Assembly: GCF_027244095.1 (NCBI RefSeq)
Contig: NC_069662.1
Span: forward strand, 16,208,501 to 16,272,500
Origin: Hemicordylus capensis
Taxonomy: Eukaryota > Chordata > Lepidosauria > Squamata > Cordylidae
Direction of reading: 5' to 3'
Length of the DNA stretch: 64,000 bases
The notes below the pieces were generated by a model, which worked only from the letters and a program-made list of their open reading frames with translations, was not told the DNA's origin and made no database searches. The translations under genes and the position numbers were made by a program. Positions 1-10,445 of the stretch are shown here, piece by piece (within the stretch, counting starts at the first letter, position 1; each line of letters begins with the position of its first letter).

Positions 1-1560
1 CCTGCTTCATGGATGGCCTTGCAGTTCTCCGTGTCTACAGCCAAATTGCCGAGAGCCCGTGCTGTTCGATTCTGGATGCTTTCCACAGCAAGTGATTTCA
101 GGATAGTAACTAGAAACACACAGAAGAGGGTGGTGGGAATAATCCAGCTGTTAAACCACAGACAGCTGCGCTCCAATTGCAAACAGGCATCTAGATCTGG
201 GATGGAAACAGCTGTGTTTCCCCCATCTGATCCGTCTAATAGATTGTAAGCCTTCTAGAGGCCCAGGGAAGGCATTATACTTCCACACAATACTCTGCAG
301 TGCTTGGTATATGCCATATAGCACTTAAGAATCTGTGGGGGAGCTATGCATCCCTGAGATGGGGTCAACAGCTGGTTCCCAATAGCTTCCCAGTTCCCCA
401 TGCACACAAGGTTTTATTCCTATTAGAGAATGCTTCAATTTAACCCCAGGCCCTCAAAGTTGTCAACTTCTAGAGAGGAAAAGCCATCTGCTGCTAACTT
501 GCATACGTTCACTCATCTAAATGCATGGATACTTAGCACAGCACCCACAACACAGCGTCAAAGAGGAACCAGGGTGGAGGGGGGCAGACAGTTCAGGATA
601 GAAATATTAATTGAACTTAAAACTTGTTCAGGATGGTTTAAGACCAGCTTGCAGCCTCCCAGTTTCACCAGGCTTATAGGAGGTGGATGTGGCACTCAGT
701 CACACATTAAGAGACAGCTGGAGGGCCAACTGCAGAGATGACAGAAAGTGAAGTACAAGCCCAGGCATATCCTCAAGCTGAGTGGGTATCTTAGAGGCCT
801 AGGCAGGGACTTCACAGCATAGCCCATTAAAATGGTCACATGCGCAACTTGCAATTTTCCAGATTTCACAAATGTCTGCAACATCCCCACACGGCTTAAC
901 GTGATTCACAACTCAAAATCCTTGGGAGGACGGTCAGGTTTACATAATCCCACTGCCCTCTAACACTCCCACTGGGCAAAGTCCAACACATCCTATCTGG
1001 CAAACACCTTTAAGCTCATGATAAGCGTAAGGAAGGCCAGGTCCCTAACCCACTTGACTAAGCAAGGGGTTCTGTGCACTATGCAAGACACACCCAGAAG
1101 CAAGGTTTCTGCCTGCATTTCAGCTCAGGGAAGGCCCCAAGGCCAAAACTCAGAGACACCTGTTTTCTCAGGCTTTTAATTCACTTTAACTGGTTTTATA
1201 TCATTATTGTTTTAATCATTTTACCCTGTTTTTATATTGGTTGAATTTTAACTTGTCAGGCAGTATAGACGTGATAGATAAACAAAGCTGACCTGCAGCC
1301 ATTCATTACATATAACTGCCTTATACAGAGTCAGACCATTCTAGGCAGCCTTCCGAAACACCAGCATGGGGACTCTAGGAAATGCATTTTGGCTTTGAAA
1401 CGCGCACAGAGCTTTCCTGGTGGGAAGAACTCCCAAGCTGCATCTCTCGGCACTTGGCAAGTCGAGACGGTAAGAAATGTGCCTCTGCAACAGATGCAAT
1501 ATGTCAGCACTGGCACTTGGACGACTTAGGGTGCCTCAAGAAGCAACCCCAAGTTTAGGG
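1..1560. other. Noncoding flank, ARMC5 intron 1 side
   Basis: This stretch lies downstream of ARMC5 exon 1 on the minus strand and is probably its first intron. I found no second ARMC5 exon in any frame. It holds only old repeat scraps: an AT-rich LINE-like 3' tail near 1180-1260, and near 1315-1345 a piece of the SINE tail that recurs elsewhere in the window. Confidence 0.5.
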
Positions 1561-1740
1561 GGATGCCAGATTGTACCTAGGGTTGCCAGTCTTGACTGAA
1601 GCGATTTCTGGAGACCTGTCCCGCCCCCACGCAATATTTTTCACGATCTCAAGCCACTAAGGTCTTCTGGCTTGCTTTCACCTGGAGACCGAGAATGAAT
1701 TCCTGGGGACTCCAGGCCAATCCTCACAGTAGCCCGCGCC
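1560..1740. repeat. Old interspersed repeat fragment beginning AGGGTTGCCAG
   Basis: A fragment with a GGGTTGCCA start and a CTGGAGA core. Its start resembles the end of the element at 31890-32532. It lies inside ARMC5 intron 1 and is too short and diverged to classify. Confidence 0.35.
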
Positions 1741-1839
1741 TCCGGCCTGGGGCACCCAGGAGCGCCCTAAGAAGCCCCCCATCCACCCCCTTCCAAGGGG
1801 GTCGCTCGCGCCGCCGCCGCCCCCTAGGGCTTCACTCAC

Positions 1840-2164
1840 CGAGGGGCGGGATGCCCCCAAGCTCACGGACCTGGGTGCGGCTGTCGCCCTCGGTGCAGCA
1901 GTTGCCTAGGATGCTGAGGGCGAGGTCCAAGGTGCGCCGCGGCCGGGGGCCCCCAGCCAAGACCCCCAGCAGAGGCGCCAGCCCCCCGCGAGCCCTGAAG
2001 TGGGCAATGCCCCCCGCCTCCTTGATGTGTTGGGTCCTGAGGACCAGCAGGGCCTTGCCGAGCCCCGGCTCGGTCCCCTTCTGCAGCTGGGCCAGGCAGT
2101 GGCCCAGGGAGCCGGTGGGGCCTGCACCCCCACCCCCCGTACCCCTTCGGGCAGAGGCCGCCAT
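1840..2164 (-). CDS. ARMC5: ARMC5 first coding exon (partial gene)
   Basis: ARMC5 is an armadillo-repeat protein that in mammals acts as a CUL3 adaptor and in adrenal growth control. The exon encodes 108 residues starting MAASARRG. It then shows features known from the ARMC5 N-terminus: [33 protein letters not shown] and the block [18 protein letters not shown] followed by RELGGI. These are the start of the armadillo array. The ATG at 2164 is chosen because it follows AAG and runs into GGCGGC, the YY1-type AAGATGGCGGC start context seen in CpG-island genes. The exon ends at 1840 in phase 1 with donor GTGAGT. The long low-complexity insert of the human protein between the FRARGG and TLDLAL blocks is almost absent here. 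Later exons would lie to the left of position 1 and are not in the window. The identification rests on family knowledge; the reading frame and donor are seen directly. Confidence 0.88.
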
Positions 2165-2530
2165 CTTGGGAGAAGCCCCTACCAAGGGGGGAGGGGGAGG
2201 GGGCGAAGGCATCAAAGCGGCCACGCCCCAGCGCACTGTGGGAACTGTAGTTCTTCCTGTAAAGGGCAGAGGAAGAAAGACTACAAGTCCCAAGAAGCGT
2301 CACGCGACGCCATCGCCCGAAGGAGTGCGCGGCACCTGACGGTAGTTGTAGTTCCACTGCCTCGTTTTGTTTATATGTTGAAGGAAACGACCAAAGAAGG
2401 GACTGCAATCCCCATAGAGCCATACGCCAGCAATCGGCCGGTGTGAGAGCTGGCGGCAAGGCACGATGGGCATAATAGGGCGTAAGAGAAGTGCGCGATG
2501 GGGATTGAAGCTTTGCCGTAGAACAGGCCG
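2165..2530 (-). promoter_or_regulatory. CpG-rich ARMC5 promoter with ZNF143/THAP11-like motif array
   Basis: GC- and CpG-rich DNA directly upstream of the ARMC5 ATG. Six ACTACAAnTCCC-like motifs of varying quality are visible, in both orientations, starting near 2234 (reverse), 2280 (forward), 2340 (reverse), 2401 (forward, weak), 2461 (reverse, weak) and 2494 (reverse, weak). The first three are good matches to the ZNF143/THAP11 consensus. No TATA box was seen, which fits a housekeeping promoter. The array may also drive transcription to the right; no coding exon was found there. Confidence 0.6.
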
Positions 2531-2950
2531 GACTTGCATACGTAGATGGTGTTTACAATCAGCTTTCCTGTTTTCGTTGGGAGGAGGATGCGAATATATA
2601 TGCTCAGCTTTGGGCCCCCAGCAAAACAAAAACTATATATTTACTATTTTGCCTGGGAACACTGTATATATTTTTCATTACATTTCAGGTTTCATGATGG
2701 AGATGATTGCCTCACTGAAATACGTAGTGTGATATGGAAGCAACAACAAAAATTAAGAAGTCTCTGCCCCGACGGTTTATAATCTAAATTTAATCTAAAT
2801 ATAAACAGTACTGGAAGAAAAAGAAAGAATCCCCGTCAACCGGACCAGCCAATGGAAATGTTTTTGTTCGTTCGTTTGTTTGTTTGAATCTAAGATGGAA
2901 ACTGGAGTATCCAGATACCATTTTGCAGATAATTTAGCTTATCTTATATA
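2530..2950. other. Noncoding stretch, no gene seen
   Basis: AT-rich DNA with a short TTTG/TTCG simple repeat near 2862-2886. No exon, RNA gene or clear repeat was recognised. Confidence 0.4.
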
Positions 2951-3730
2951 CAGGTGAAACTCGGAAAATTAGAATATCGTGCAAAAGTCCATTAATTTCA
3001 GTAATGCAAATTAAAAGGTGAAACTGATATATGAGACAGACACATTACATGCAAAGCGAGATAAGACAAGCCTTAATTTGTTATAATTGTGATGATCATG
3101 GCATACAGCTCATGAAAACCCCAAATCCACAATCTCAGAAAATTAGAATATTACATGGAACCAAGAAGACAAGGATTGAAGAATAGAACAATATCGGACC
3201 TCTGAAAAGTATACAGTGTACTGTGCTTGATTGGCCAGCAAACTCGCCTGACCTGACCCCATAGAGAATCTACGGGGCATTGCCGCGAGAAGGATGAGAG
3301 ACATGAGACCAAACAATGCAGAATTGCTGAAGGGCGCTAATGGAGCATCCTGGTCTTCCATAATACCTCATCAGTGCCACAGGCTGATGGCATCCATGCC
3401 ACGCCGCATTGAGGCAGTAATTGCTGCAAAAGGGGCCCAAACCAAGTACTGAATACATATGCATGCTTATACTTTTCAGAGGTCCGATATTGTCCTATTC
3501 TTCAATCCTTGTCTTCTTGGTTCCATGTAATATTCTAATTTTCTGAGATTGTGGATTTGGGGTTTTCATGAGCTGTACGCCATGATCATCACAATTATAA
3601 CAAATTAAGGCTTGACTTATCTCGCTTTGCATGTAATGCGTCTGTCTCATATATCAGTTTCACCTTTTAATTTGCATTACTGAAATTAATGGACTTTTGC
3701 ACGATATTCTAATTTTCCGAGTTTCACCTG
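2951..3730. mobile_element. Tc1/mariner derivative, foldback form
   Basis: A 780-bp element flanked by TA on both sides, with ends reading CAGGTGAAACTCG. The two arms (2951-3213 and 3468-3730) are inverted copies of one another over about 263 bp. That is longer than the roughly 205-bp inverted repeats of the fuller copy at 44419-46256. The extra length shows the left arm is an inverted copy of the element's right end rather than its normal left end. Between the arms lies only the C-terminal part of a DD34E transposase (the LDWPANSPDL motif region), with an in-frame stop and frameshifts. It cannot move on its own. Confidence 0.85.
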
Positions 3731-3764
3731 TACATACAGATATCTACAAAATAGCATTTGAATA

Positions 3765-3960
3765 TATATTGATTAAGTGCTGTCAAGTCGGTGTCGACTC
3801 TTAGCGACCACATAGATAAGATTATCTCCAGGATTATCTGTCTTCAACTTGGCCTTTAAGATCTCTGTGGTGCATTCATTGCTGTCTTAATCGAGTCCAT
3901 CCACCTTGCTGCTGGCCATCCTCTTCTCTTTCCTTCAACTTTTCCCCGCACGGACTTCTC
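3765..3960. repeat. Repeat with GTCGGTGTCGACTC core
   Basis: A fragment starting GATTAAGTGCTGTCAAGTCG and containing GTGTCGACTCTTAGCGACC. A shorter copy of its start lies at 5045-5104. The core resembles the reverse complement of the 3' end of the tRNA-derived SINE at 6517, 25466, 33534 and 43038. Confidence 0.5.
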
Positions 3961-4600
3961 AAGGTCTTTGCATAATGTCTCCAAAATATGATAGTTTGAG
4001 GCTGGTCATTTGTGCCACTGTTCCCTCTAAGGCCTGTGCTCACAAGTTTTTGGATGTCTGCTCAGTTCAATTTAGATCCTGCTCAGGTTGAATCAGGAAA
4101 GCCCCATTCTGAATGCAGGTGTGCACACACTGCCTTCATACTGCCGCCCAAAACAAAACTCATTCCGCACAGAGATGGAAAAAATTAGAGGGACCACTGA
4201 TTTGTGCCTCGAGTGAAAATTCTGGACTGATTTGTTCTAATCACAGCATGAGCCCTGTGGTGCAAAACTTCTACATCCTCCTTGAGCACAGGCGTATATG
4301 CAAATCAAAACGTGAAAGGAACAAAGAGGATTTTATGGTTTTTAAAAAATAATTCTGTATTGTTCACATTATTTGCAAATTATAGATTCAAGATCAAAGT
4401 TACTAGCATTCCTTTCTGTTCGTGGTCTTGCTTCTGATCGGTGATCCAAAATAAATTCGTTCAGTTCAAAGTTACAGCATTGCTGTGTATGCCCATTACA
4501 TATTACAGAGACACACAACATACTTCATAGAGAGCAATACCACACCACACCATATATAAGCGTTATCCCATACTATATGGTTGAAACGAATAAAAAGAGC
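3960..4600. other. Noncoding stretch, no gene seen
   Basis: No conserved exon or RNA gene was recognised. Short open frames here show no family motifs and lack plausible splice or start contexts. Confidence 0.4.
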
Positions 4601-5500
4601 CGTCGCTAGACAAAATAAACAGAGCTTCTCGCCCAGCACGATGAGAAAAGAGGTGGGGAGCGGGCGGACCACAGACGCACACGCTGTCAAGCCGGCGTCA
4701 CAGACCCCCAACCTCCCTTTCAACCAATCGGGACTAGAACTCAACAACGCGCCATTTTTTCTTTTTCTTTCGAATTTCTTTTTCCCGCGGAGACGAGACA
4801 CGGCCACTCTCGGGTGCTGCTCAGTTAATTCATGGGGCTGGGGTTGAGCTGGAAACCTTTCCATGATGCCAACCGAACTTCTCCGGAATGGGACCCCTGG
4901 GGAGACTCCGAGCAAGTCACGTGGAGGTGGGAAAGTGGAAAGGACTGTTTTCCCTATCGGATTTAGGTGCATCAGAAATCATTTTTACAGCGCGGGGCGC
5001 ATGTGTTGCAAAACCTGGGGGACCTGCAGTCAGTTCACAACCTGATTGATTGATACTGATTAAGTGCTGTCAAGTCGGTGTCGACTCTTAGCGACCACAT
5101 AACAACCTGCCCCTCTCTATACCTCTCCTCCCTTTTCCCCTCCTTCTCCGCTTTTCACTGCACAGAGGAAGGGTTAATCTGTCCATTCTGCCAATTCGTC
5201 ACTTTTATCCCGCAGAGCACTTTCCTTTTCTCTTTCTTTTCCTGTAATATTATTTGCAGCAGCTTAGCGGCGGTGCAGGGACAGACTGTTGCTTGCTGGT
5301 GCTAGGCGTGCCTCTACACGATGGTGCAATTCGACAGGGGGCGCGGGCAGCGCCGACGGCGACAGACCGGGAGGGCTTTGATTTTTCCCAGCGAGCGGAG
5401 GAAAGAAAGCGCCTGACCAACTAAAGAAGCTCCTCCTGCTGCGAGTGGGTGATGGGGCGCCCCCCCCCGCGCCTAACATTTGTTCCGCCCTTATCCCATG
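4600..5500. promoter_or_regulatory. CpG-rich island with no visible gene
   Basis: A GC/CpG-rich stretch in AT-rich surroundings. It contains an inverted CCAAT context (CAACCAATCGG near 4720), an E2F-like TTTCCCGCGG (near 4790), an E-box GTCACGTGG (near 4916) and a CTCF-like AGGGGGCGCGG (near 5336). It could be the promoter of an unannotated transcript or an insulator beside ARMC5. A repeat fragment interrupts it at 5045-5104. No conserved coding exon was found nearby. Confidence 0.4.
5045..5104. repeat. Short copy of the GTCGGTGTCGACTC repeat
   Basis: About 55 bases nearly identical to 3767-3824, including AAGTGCTGTCAAGTCGG and TTAGCGACCACATA. Confidence 0.6.
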
Positions 5501-5874
5501 GTGGTGCGCTCCTGACTGTTTAGAAAAAACTATTAGTCAAATTGGGGGGGGAGAGGGGTTAGTGATCTTCCCTGTGACTTAAAGCTTTCCAGCTTAAATC
5601 TTTTCTCTCCAGGCGTATCTTTTCCCTGTGATTTAAAGCTGCTATCTTAATTCCTTTTGCCCTTGAATCATTTGGGACTCTCAAAACGGCAGAATCAGCA
5701 GGGATAAAACTATCTTGCTCCCAAATAGCCGAGCTGATATTTAAGATGCATTTTGTGCTCACCCAAAGTGCCACCCAACCTGCTGCTGTTTCTTGCTACA
5801 GATTGCAAAACGTTTCCTTTTTCATCTTCCTTCCTTCCTATCTGTAAAACAGCTTAGTTTACTTCCTCCGCCTT
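5500..5874. other. Noncoding stretch with a small imperfect duplication
   Basis: The motif CCCTGTGAnTTAAAGCT occurs twice about 56 bp apart (near 5569 and 5625), which suggests a local duplication. No gene was seen. Confidence 0.4.
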
Positions 5875-6170
5875 GGCGCTTTCCAGATTAAACCCTACAA
5901 CGGTTAAAATGCTTTGGCTTGGCAGGATCGTATTGAAGACGACCCCCAGAATCTCAAACTTCTACAACGGGAAAATAGAGCTACATTTTGCAACGCACAT
6001 GCAACATTGCAGCACTATATAGCAAAGATAAAACCCGAAATAAGGCATCGGAAATGTGAATGGCACCTTGCTGTCAGCGCAGAGACGGCGGTGTCACAAC
6101 ACAGGATGTACAGAAGCACACTTAGCAGATCCTTCGAGACATTGTTATAGGATTTAATCTGGAAAGCGCC
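5875..6170. mobile_element. Nonautonomous DNA transposon, GGCGCTTTCCAG ends
   Basis: A 296-bp element with inverted ends reading GGCGCTTTCCAGATTAAA on the left and the reverse complement of nearly the same sequence on the right. A related copy in the opposite orientation lies at 23491-23809 and shares the inner sequence. No transposase is present. I could not make out a target duplication, so the superfamily is open. Confidence 0.65.
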
Positions 6171-6516
6171 CTTGTATCCAACTCTGAACTTCGAAACTGG
6201 CTTGATCTTCTTTTAATCAACCCCACACCTGAAATCTGTGCTGCGGACCATGAGGGTTAAGCCAGTTACTGGTTCAAATACATTGAACCAAGCTGAAGGG
6301 AAGGAGTGGACAAAGAATTTGCCCTCTGTGTCACACTTGGAGCCATAGTCAGAACAGTGGTACATGTGCTGGTAACCTCCAGGCTGGACTACTGCAATGT
6401 GCTCTATGTGGGTCTGCCTTTGTACGTTGTCTGGAAACTACCGTTGGTCCAGAATGCCATAGCCAGGTTGATCTCTGGGTCAGTGTACCCCTCCCCTCAG
6501 CCTTACTGACAGCACT

Positions 6517-6772
6517 AAGTATGCAGCGGGGAAATGACTTGACTAGCAAGCCAGAGGTTGCCGGTTCGAATCCCTGCTGGTATGTTTCCCCAACTATGGG
6601 AAACACCTATATTGGGCAGCAGCGATATATGAAGATGCTGAAAGACATCATCTCATATTGCATGGGAGATGGGAATGGTAACACACACCCACACCCATAT
6701 TCTACCAAAGAAAACCACACGGCTCTTTGGTCACCAGGAGTCGACACCAACTCGACGATGCAACTTTATTTT
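6517..6772 (+). mobile_element. tRNA-derived SINE, GCAGCAGGGAAATGACTT family
   Basis: This SINE has a pol III B-box-like GGTTCGAATCC in its tRNA-like head, a conserved body (GGCAGCAGCGATATA) and a 3' end with GGAGTCGACACC and CAACTTTA. The first bases of the head are degraded. Other copies start at 25466, 33534 and 43038. Confidence 0.75.
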
Positions 6773-6779
6773 ACTTTAC

Positions 6780-7125
6780 TCCCATTGAGATTAATAGGAC
6801 AAGTAAACTTGTCGCATTAATTTCAGTAAAACTGCTTATGAGTAACTTAATGTGGATGTGAGCCAATGACTGTCTCTCTGTCTCCCTAACACTTGAATTT
6901 GTGTTTTATGAATATGTGTGTACACTGAAATTTAAATGTGACAGTTATGAGCCAGGCTATTCCAGTCACCAGCTTACATTCAGATTAAGTTACTCATAAG
7001 CAGTCTTATTAAAATTAATAGGACAAGTTTACTTGTCCCATTAATTTCAGTGGATGTACTCATTAAGACTCATACTCCAGTCTTATAAGCCAGTGACTGG
7101 AGTAGCCTGGCTCATAACTAATATT
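6780..7125. repeat. Inverted duplication repeat
   Basis: The sequence around 6795-6870 (GACAAGTAAACTTGTC, then ACTGCTTATGAGTAACTTAA) returns as its reverse complement at about 6955-7035. A single-arm relative lies at 38435-38625. This may be two copies of one repeat head to head, or a foldback element. Confidence 0.5.
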
Positions 7126-7329
7126 TTACCCTCACTGGATATCATGGGGTATTTCTGTGCCCCTAGAGGCTCAAAACATTAATTAATTGTCAGTTCTTAA
7201 TTATAAATTTTTGTCCATTTAGGACATTGTCAGTGACACCCAGTAAACAAAACCTGCAAAGAGCAGGTCATTACTATAAATCGTTTCATATCCATGATTT
7301 AAAAAACAAAACAAAACACACCACCTGCT

Positions 7330-7975
7330 GGGGTTCAAGTGTTCACCATTAGGGGTTGAACCCCTGAGCAGCAGCATAAGGAGGCTGGCGGCAGCCCAAG
7401 TGTGGCCGCTGTGGCCCCCTGGCCCCGCCCCCCAATGTCTGACATCAGACGCAGTGCCCAGCTAGCCATGCCCCCGCATCTGACGTCAGATGCAGGCGTG
7501 GTCTCCCTTCCAAATGGGGCCACGCGGCCCCATTTGGAAGGGAAATCAGCCCACGCTGCATTGGGCAGCGCAGGCCAGAACAACTATCCCTGCCTAAAAG
7601 GCAGAGAAAGCCATTCCGGCCACGCTGCCAATGCAGCGCGGGCCAATCTCTCTCCTAAACAGGGCCACATGGCCCCATTGGGAGGGAGATTGATCTGCCC
7701 CACTGTGTTGGCAGCGAGACCAGAAGCGGCTCTCTCTGCCTTTAAGGCAGGGAGAGTCACTCCAGCCACGCTGCAAATGCAGCGCGGGCCAATTTTGGCT
7801 CCAAACTGAGCCACGCGGCCCCGTTTAGAACCAAAATAACTCCCCCCGCATCTGATGTCAGACGTGGGGACGTGTCTGGGGCCGCGCTTGTGGCCCCTGA
7901 TTGGTGGAGGCCTGGGTTCTTTGGACCTGTCCGCCCAATTGTGACTCCATCCCTGCCCCCGAGTACTTTTACTTG
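7330..7975. repeat. GC-rich element with about 147-bp tandem repeats
   Basis: GCCACGCTGC...ATGCAGCGCGGGCCAAT occurs near 7619 and 7766, about 147 bp apart. A third, more diverged unit lies to the left (near 7485-7600). The repeats are bracketed by CCGCATCTGAyGTCAGA near 7477 and 7848. Because 147 is a multiple of three, long frames stay open on both strands, but none resembles a known protein and no start or splice context supports a gene. Confidence 0.6.
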
Positions 7976-7984
7976 CAAAACACC

Positions 7985-8270
7985 CGCTATCTTAGTAAAA
8001 TATATTGTAGGACTTGGTTTGCCTCTGCAAGTTTTGTTTGGTTGACTTATGGATCAGGGTGCATTCTAAATTCACTATAATGGCAAATTTGCAAGAAAAA
8101 AGTTCAATATTTTTACCTCTTGGCACCTAGCAATCTCTTTTACCTCTTGGCACCTAGCACCTACACCCCTTGTGTAACCCCTCAATATGTTTTGTAAGTG
8201 ACCTATTGGTCAGGGTGCATTCAAAGTTCACCATAATAGCAACTTTGGAACAATCTCATCTAGCAGTGAC
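7985..8270. repeat. Tandem duplication, about 155-bp spacing
   Basis: CAGGGTGCATTC followed by a TTCACyATAATrGCAA block occurs near 8056 and 8212. The duplicated part is about 50 bp. In between, TTACCTCTTGGCACCTAGCA is itself repeated twice (near 8115 and 8139). Confidence 0.55.
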
Positions 8271-8279
8271 TACCCCTTA

Positions 8280-9340
8280 ACACCTAACAATGTTATCTGA
8301 CCCCTGTGACACACTTGGACACAGGGAGAAGTCATTATCGCCTTTTCTCAAGAAGAAGGAGCCTCTTCTTGACCTTCTGTCTCAAGAATGCCAAGTCATT
8401 GCACTATTGAGCTTTCAAAATCAGAAGTCCCATGTCAGCCAGACATCATTGCCTATAATAACCCTTTCCTACCAGCAAGGACAGAAAAGCAAGTAAGCTT
8501 GAAGATCAAGCAAGAGAACAGGAGGAGGAGGAGGAGGAGGAGGAGACCAAAGCATAATGGATGCTCTTTCAACAATAAGTACTTCTGTGTACTTCTCTGC
8601 CATAGTTGCTAAGGCTGACCAGTGTGGGATACAGAGTTACCTCATAACAACAACGTTTGCATTTTCATGATATCCAGTGATGGTTAAGTGTGTGTGTGTG
8701 TGTACATGTACGCATGTGCGTAAACACACACAATCTCTATGGAGTATCTGAACTGAAGTTTTGCGACAGAAGGGGCATACTTGAGAACCCCCCTGAGCTA
8801 TGTCAAGAGCAAAACTTGTTACCTTCACATCTATACCCTTAGCTAAAGTGGAATGAGTGGAATACCATTTTAAGTATGTGGTGTGGATTTGTCCCAATAT
8901 TTCAATTATTTCTCCTTCCAATTCTGACAGGGGGGCAGTCACCGGTCTCACTGGAGCACACCAGGAGGAGCAGATCCAGCGAACTGCGGCAATGGAGCCA
9001 AGGATGGGTCTGAAATAAAGCAGTGGTTTTTGCCAGGGCAAACCCAAGCCATTGCAGTACCTGAGGCAGAAAATCCAAAGACCATAAAACAAAGAGCACT
9101 AAATTAAATAAGCACCTATCACCATTTCACTTCTAAGGAGTTTGCTAATGAGTATGTCTATTATAGCCCTATTCAGACATTATGTTCCCAGGTCCCTGTC
9201 CTGAGGGGCTTACAATCTAGATATCAGCAAAAGGAAACTGGTGAGAAACAGAGGTAGGAGAGAGCAGAGGAAGAGACTTCTGTTTTTTTCAGTTATTTGT
9301 CCTTAAGTTCATTTACAGCAGGGAAAGAGGACTAAGACAT
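8280..9340. other. Noncoding stretch with simple repeats
   Basis: Contains a short (AGG)n tract near 8520-8545 and a (TG)n tract near 8690-8702. No recognisable exon or mobile element with defined ends was found. Confidence 0.4.
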
Positions 9341-9344
9341 TGTG

Positions 9345-10310
9345 CCAAACAGGGATGTGAACGAATCATTTTTTTTGTTTCGATTTGCACCCAAATCAAA
9401 TCACCCCCCCCTCCATTTGTTTTGGGTCTGAATCTGCCCCCTCCCCCCGAATCACCCAGATTCGATTCGTACCCGAATTTTCTGAATCTGAATTGATTTG
9501 GGGCAAAAAGGGGTCCTAGGGACAAAATAGTGGGGTGGGTGGTAGTGACCAATGGGAGGGAGCTACCACCCAAATTTCAAAGAAATTGGGCAAAGGGGTG
9601 ATTTTTAAAAGAATTTTTGAAGTTGGCACGTCTTTAAGCTTTTCCCCAAAGGGAATAATGGGGATTTCAGCAGCCTTATAGCTCCACATGGGGGGCACCA
9701 GGGTGGCCCAGAGTGGGTTGTGGTGGGTGGTGGTGCCTGATGGGTGCAAGGAAGCTGCCACCCAGATTTCAAAGAAATTGGGCAAAGGGCTGATTTTTAA
9801 ATGATTTTTGAAGATTATGCATCTTTAAGCTTTCCCCCATGGGAAATAATGGGGATTTCAGCAGCCTTAACTATAACTCCCCCCGGGGGGTGGCACTAGG
9901 GTGGCCCAGAGCGGGTTGTGGTGGGTGGTATTGCCCAATGGGTGCAAGTAAGCCAGCACCCAGATTTCAAAGGAATTGGGCAAAGGGGTGATATTTAAAG
10001 AATCTTCGAAGTCGACATGTCTTTGGAGCAGATTCGGGGCAGAAAGGGGGTTTTGGGAGCAGGAGCGTGGGTCAGGTGGTAGTGCCCCAATGGGTGCCTG
10101 CTACCATCCAGATTTCAAATAAATTGGTGAAAGGGGTGATTTTTAAAGAATTTCTGAATTTTGCATGTCTTTAAGCTTTTTTCTATAGGGAATAATGGGA
10201 ATTTCAACAGCCCCATAACTCCACTTGGGGGGCACCAGGATGGCCCAGAGTGAGTGATGGTGTAGTGCACATAGGGTGCCAACCACCCCCCAACCCACAA
10301 GCCCATGGGG
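9345..10310. repeat. Tandem satellite-like block, about 195-bp units
   Basis: Four units share the block CAAAkrAATTGG followed by GTGATTTTTAAA and TCTTTAAGCTTTT. The GTGATnTTTAAA motif recurs near 9598, 9790, 9987 and 10137, giving spacings of about 192, 197 and 150. The left part (9360-9510) is rich in CGATTTG/AATCAAATC palindromic motifs. Reverse frames stay partly open and repeat PNFFEIWV, but this follows from the repetition. Confidence 0.7.
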
Positions 10311-10319
10311 CACTGCGTT

Positions 10320-10445
10320 TTGTTGTTTCTGAGGTGTTCTGAGAGTAGATTCTCTGGTAGCAAATGAGAGTGGATTCAATAATTGAATTGAATCTCTGGT
10401 TGAAAATGAGAGTGGATTCAATGACTGAATCCACTGATTCAATGA
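10320..10445. repeat. Short tandem GAGAGTGGATTCAAT repeats
   Basis: GAGAGTGGATTCAATrA occurs twice (near 10367 and 10409) among diverged units built on GATTCAAT. The block borders a 5S-like SINE. Confidence 0.5.

Noticed and set aside
1695-2339. Forward 214-codon open frame
   Set aside because: It overlaps ARMC5 exon 1 on the other strand; GC-rich DNA keeps shadow frames open and it has no domain.
7402-7809. 135-codon frame of 49-residue repeats as a novel repeat protein
   Set aside because: It follows from a 147-bp DNA repeat, frames are open on both strands, and no start, splice or expression evidence exists.
9345-10310. CRISPR-like array
   Set aside because: The units are about 195 bp, diverged and without spacers; the genome is a vertebrate's.
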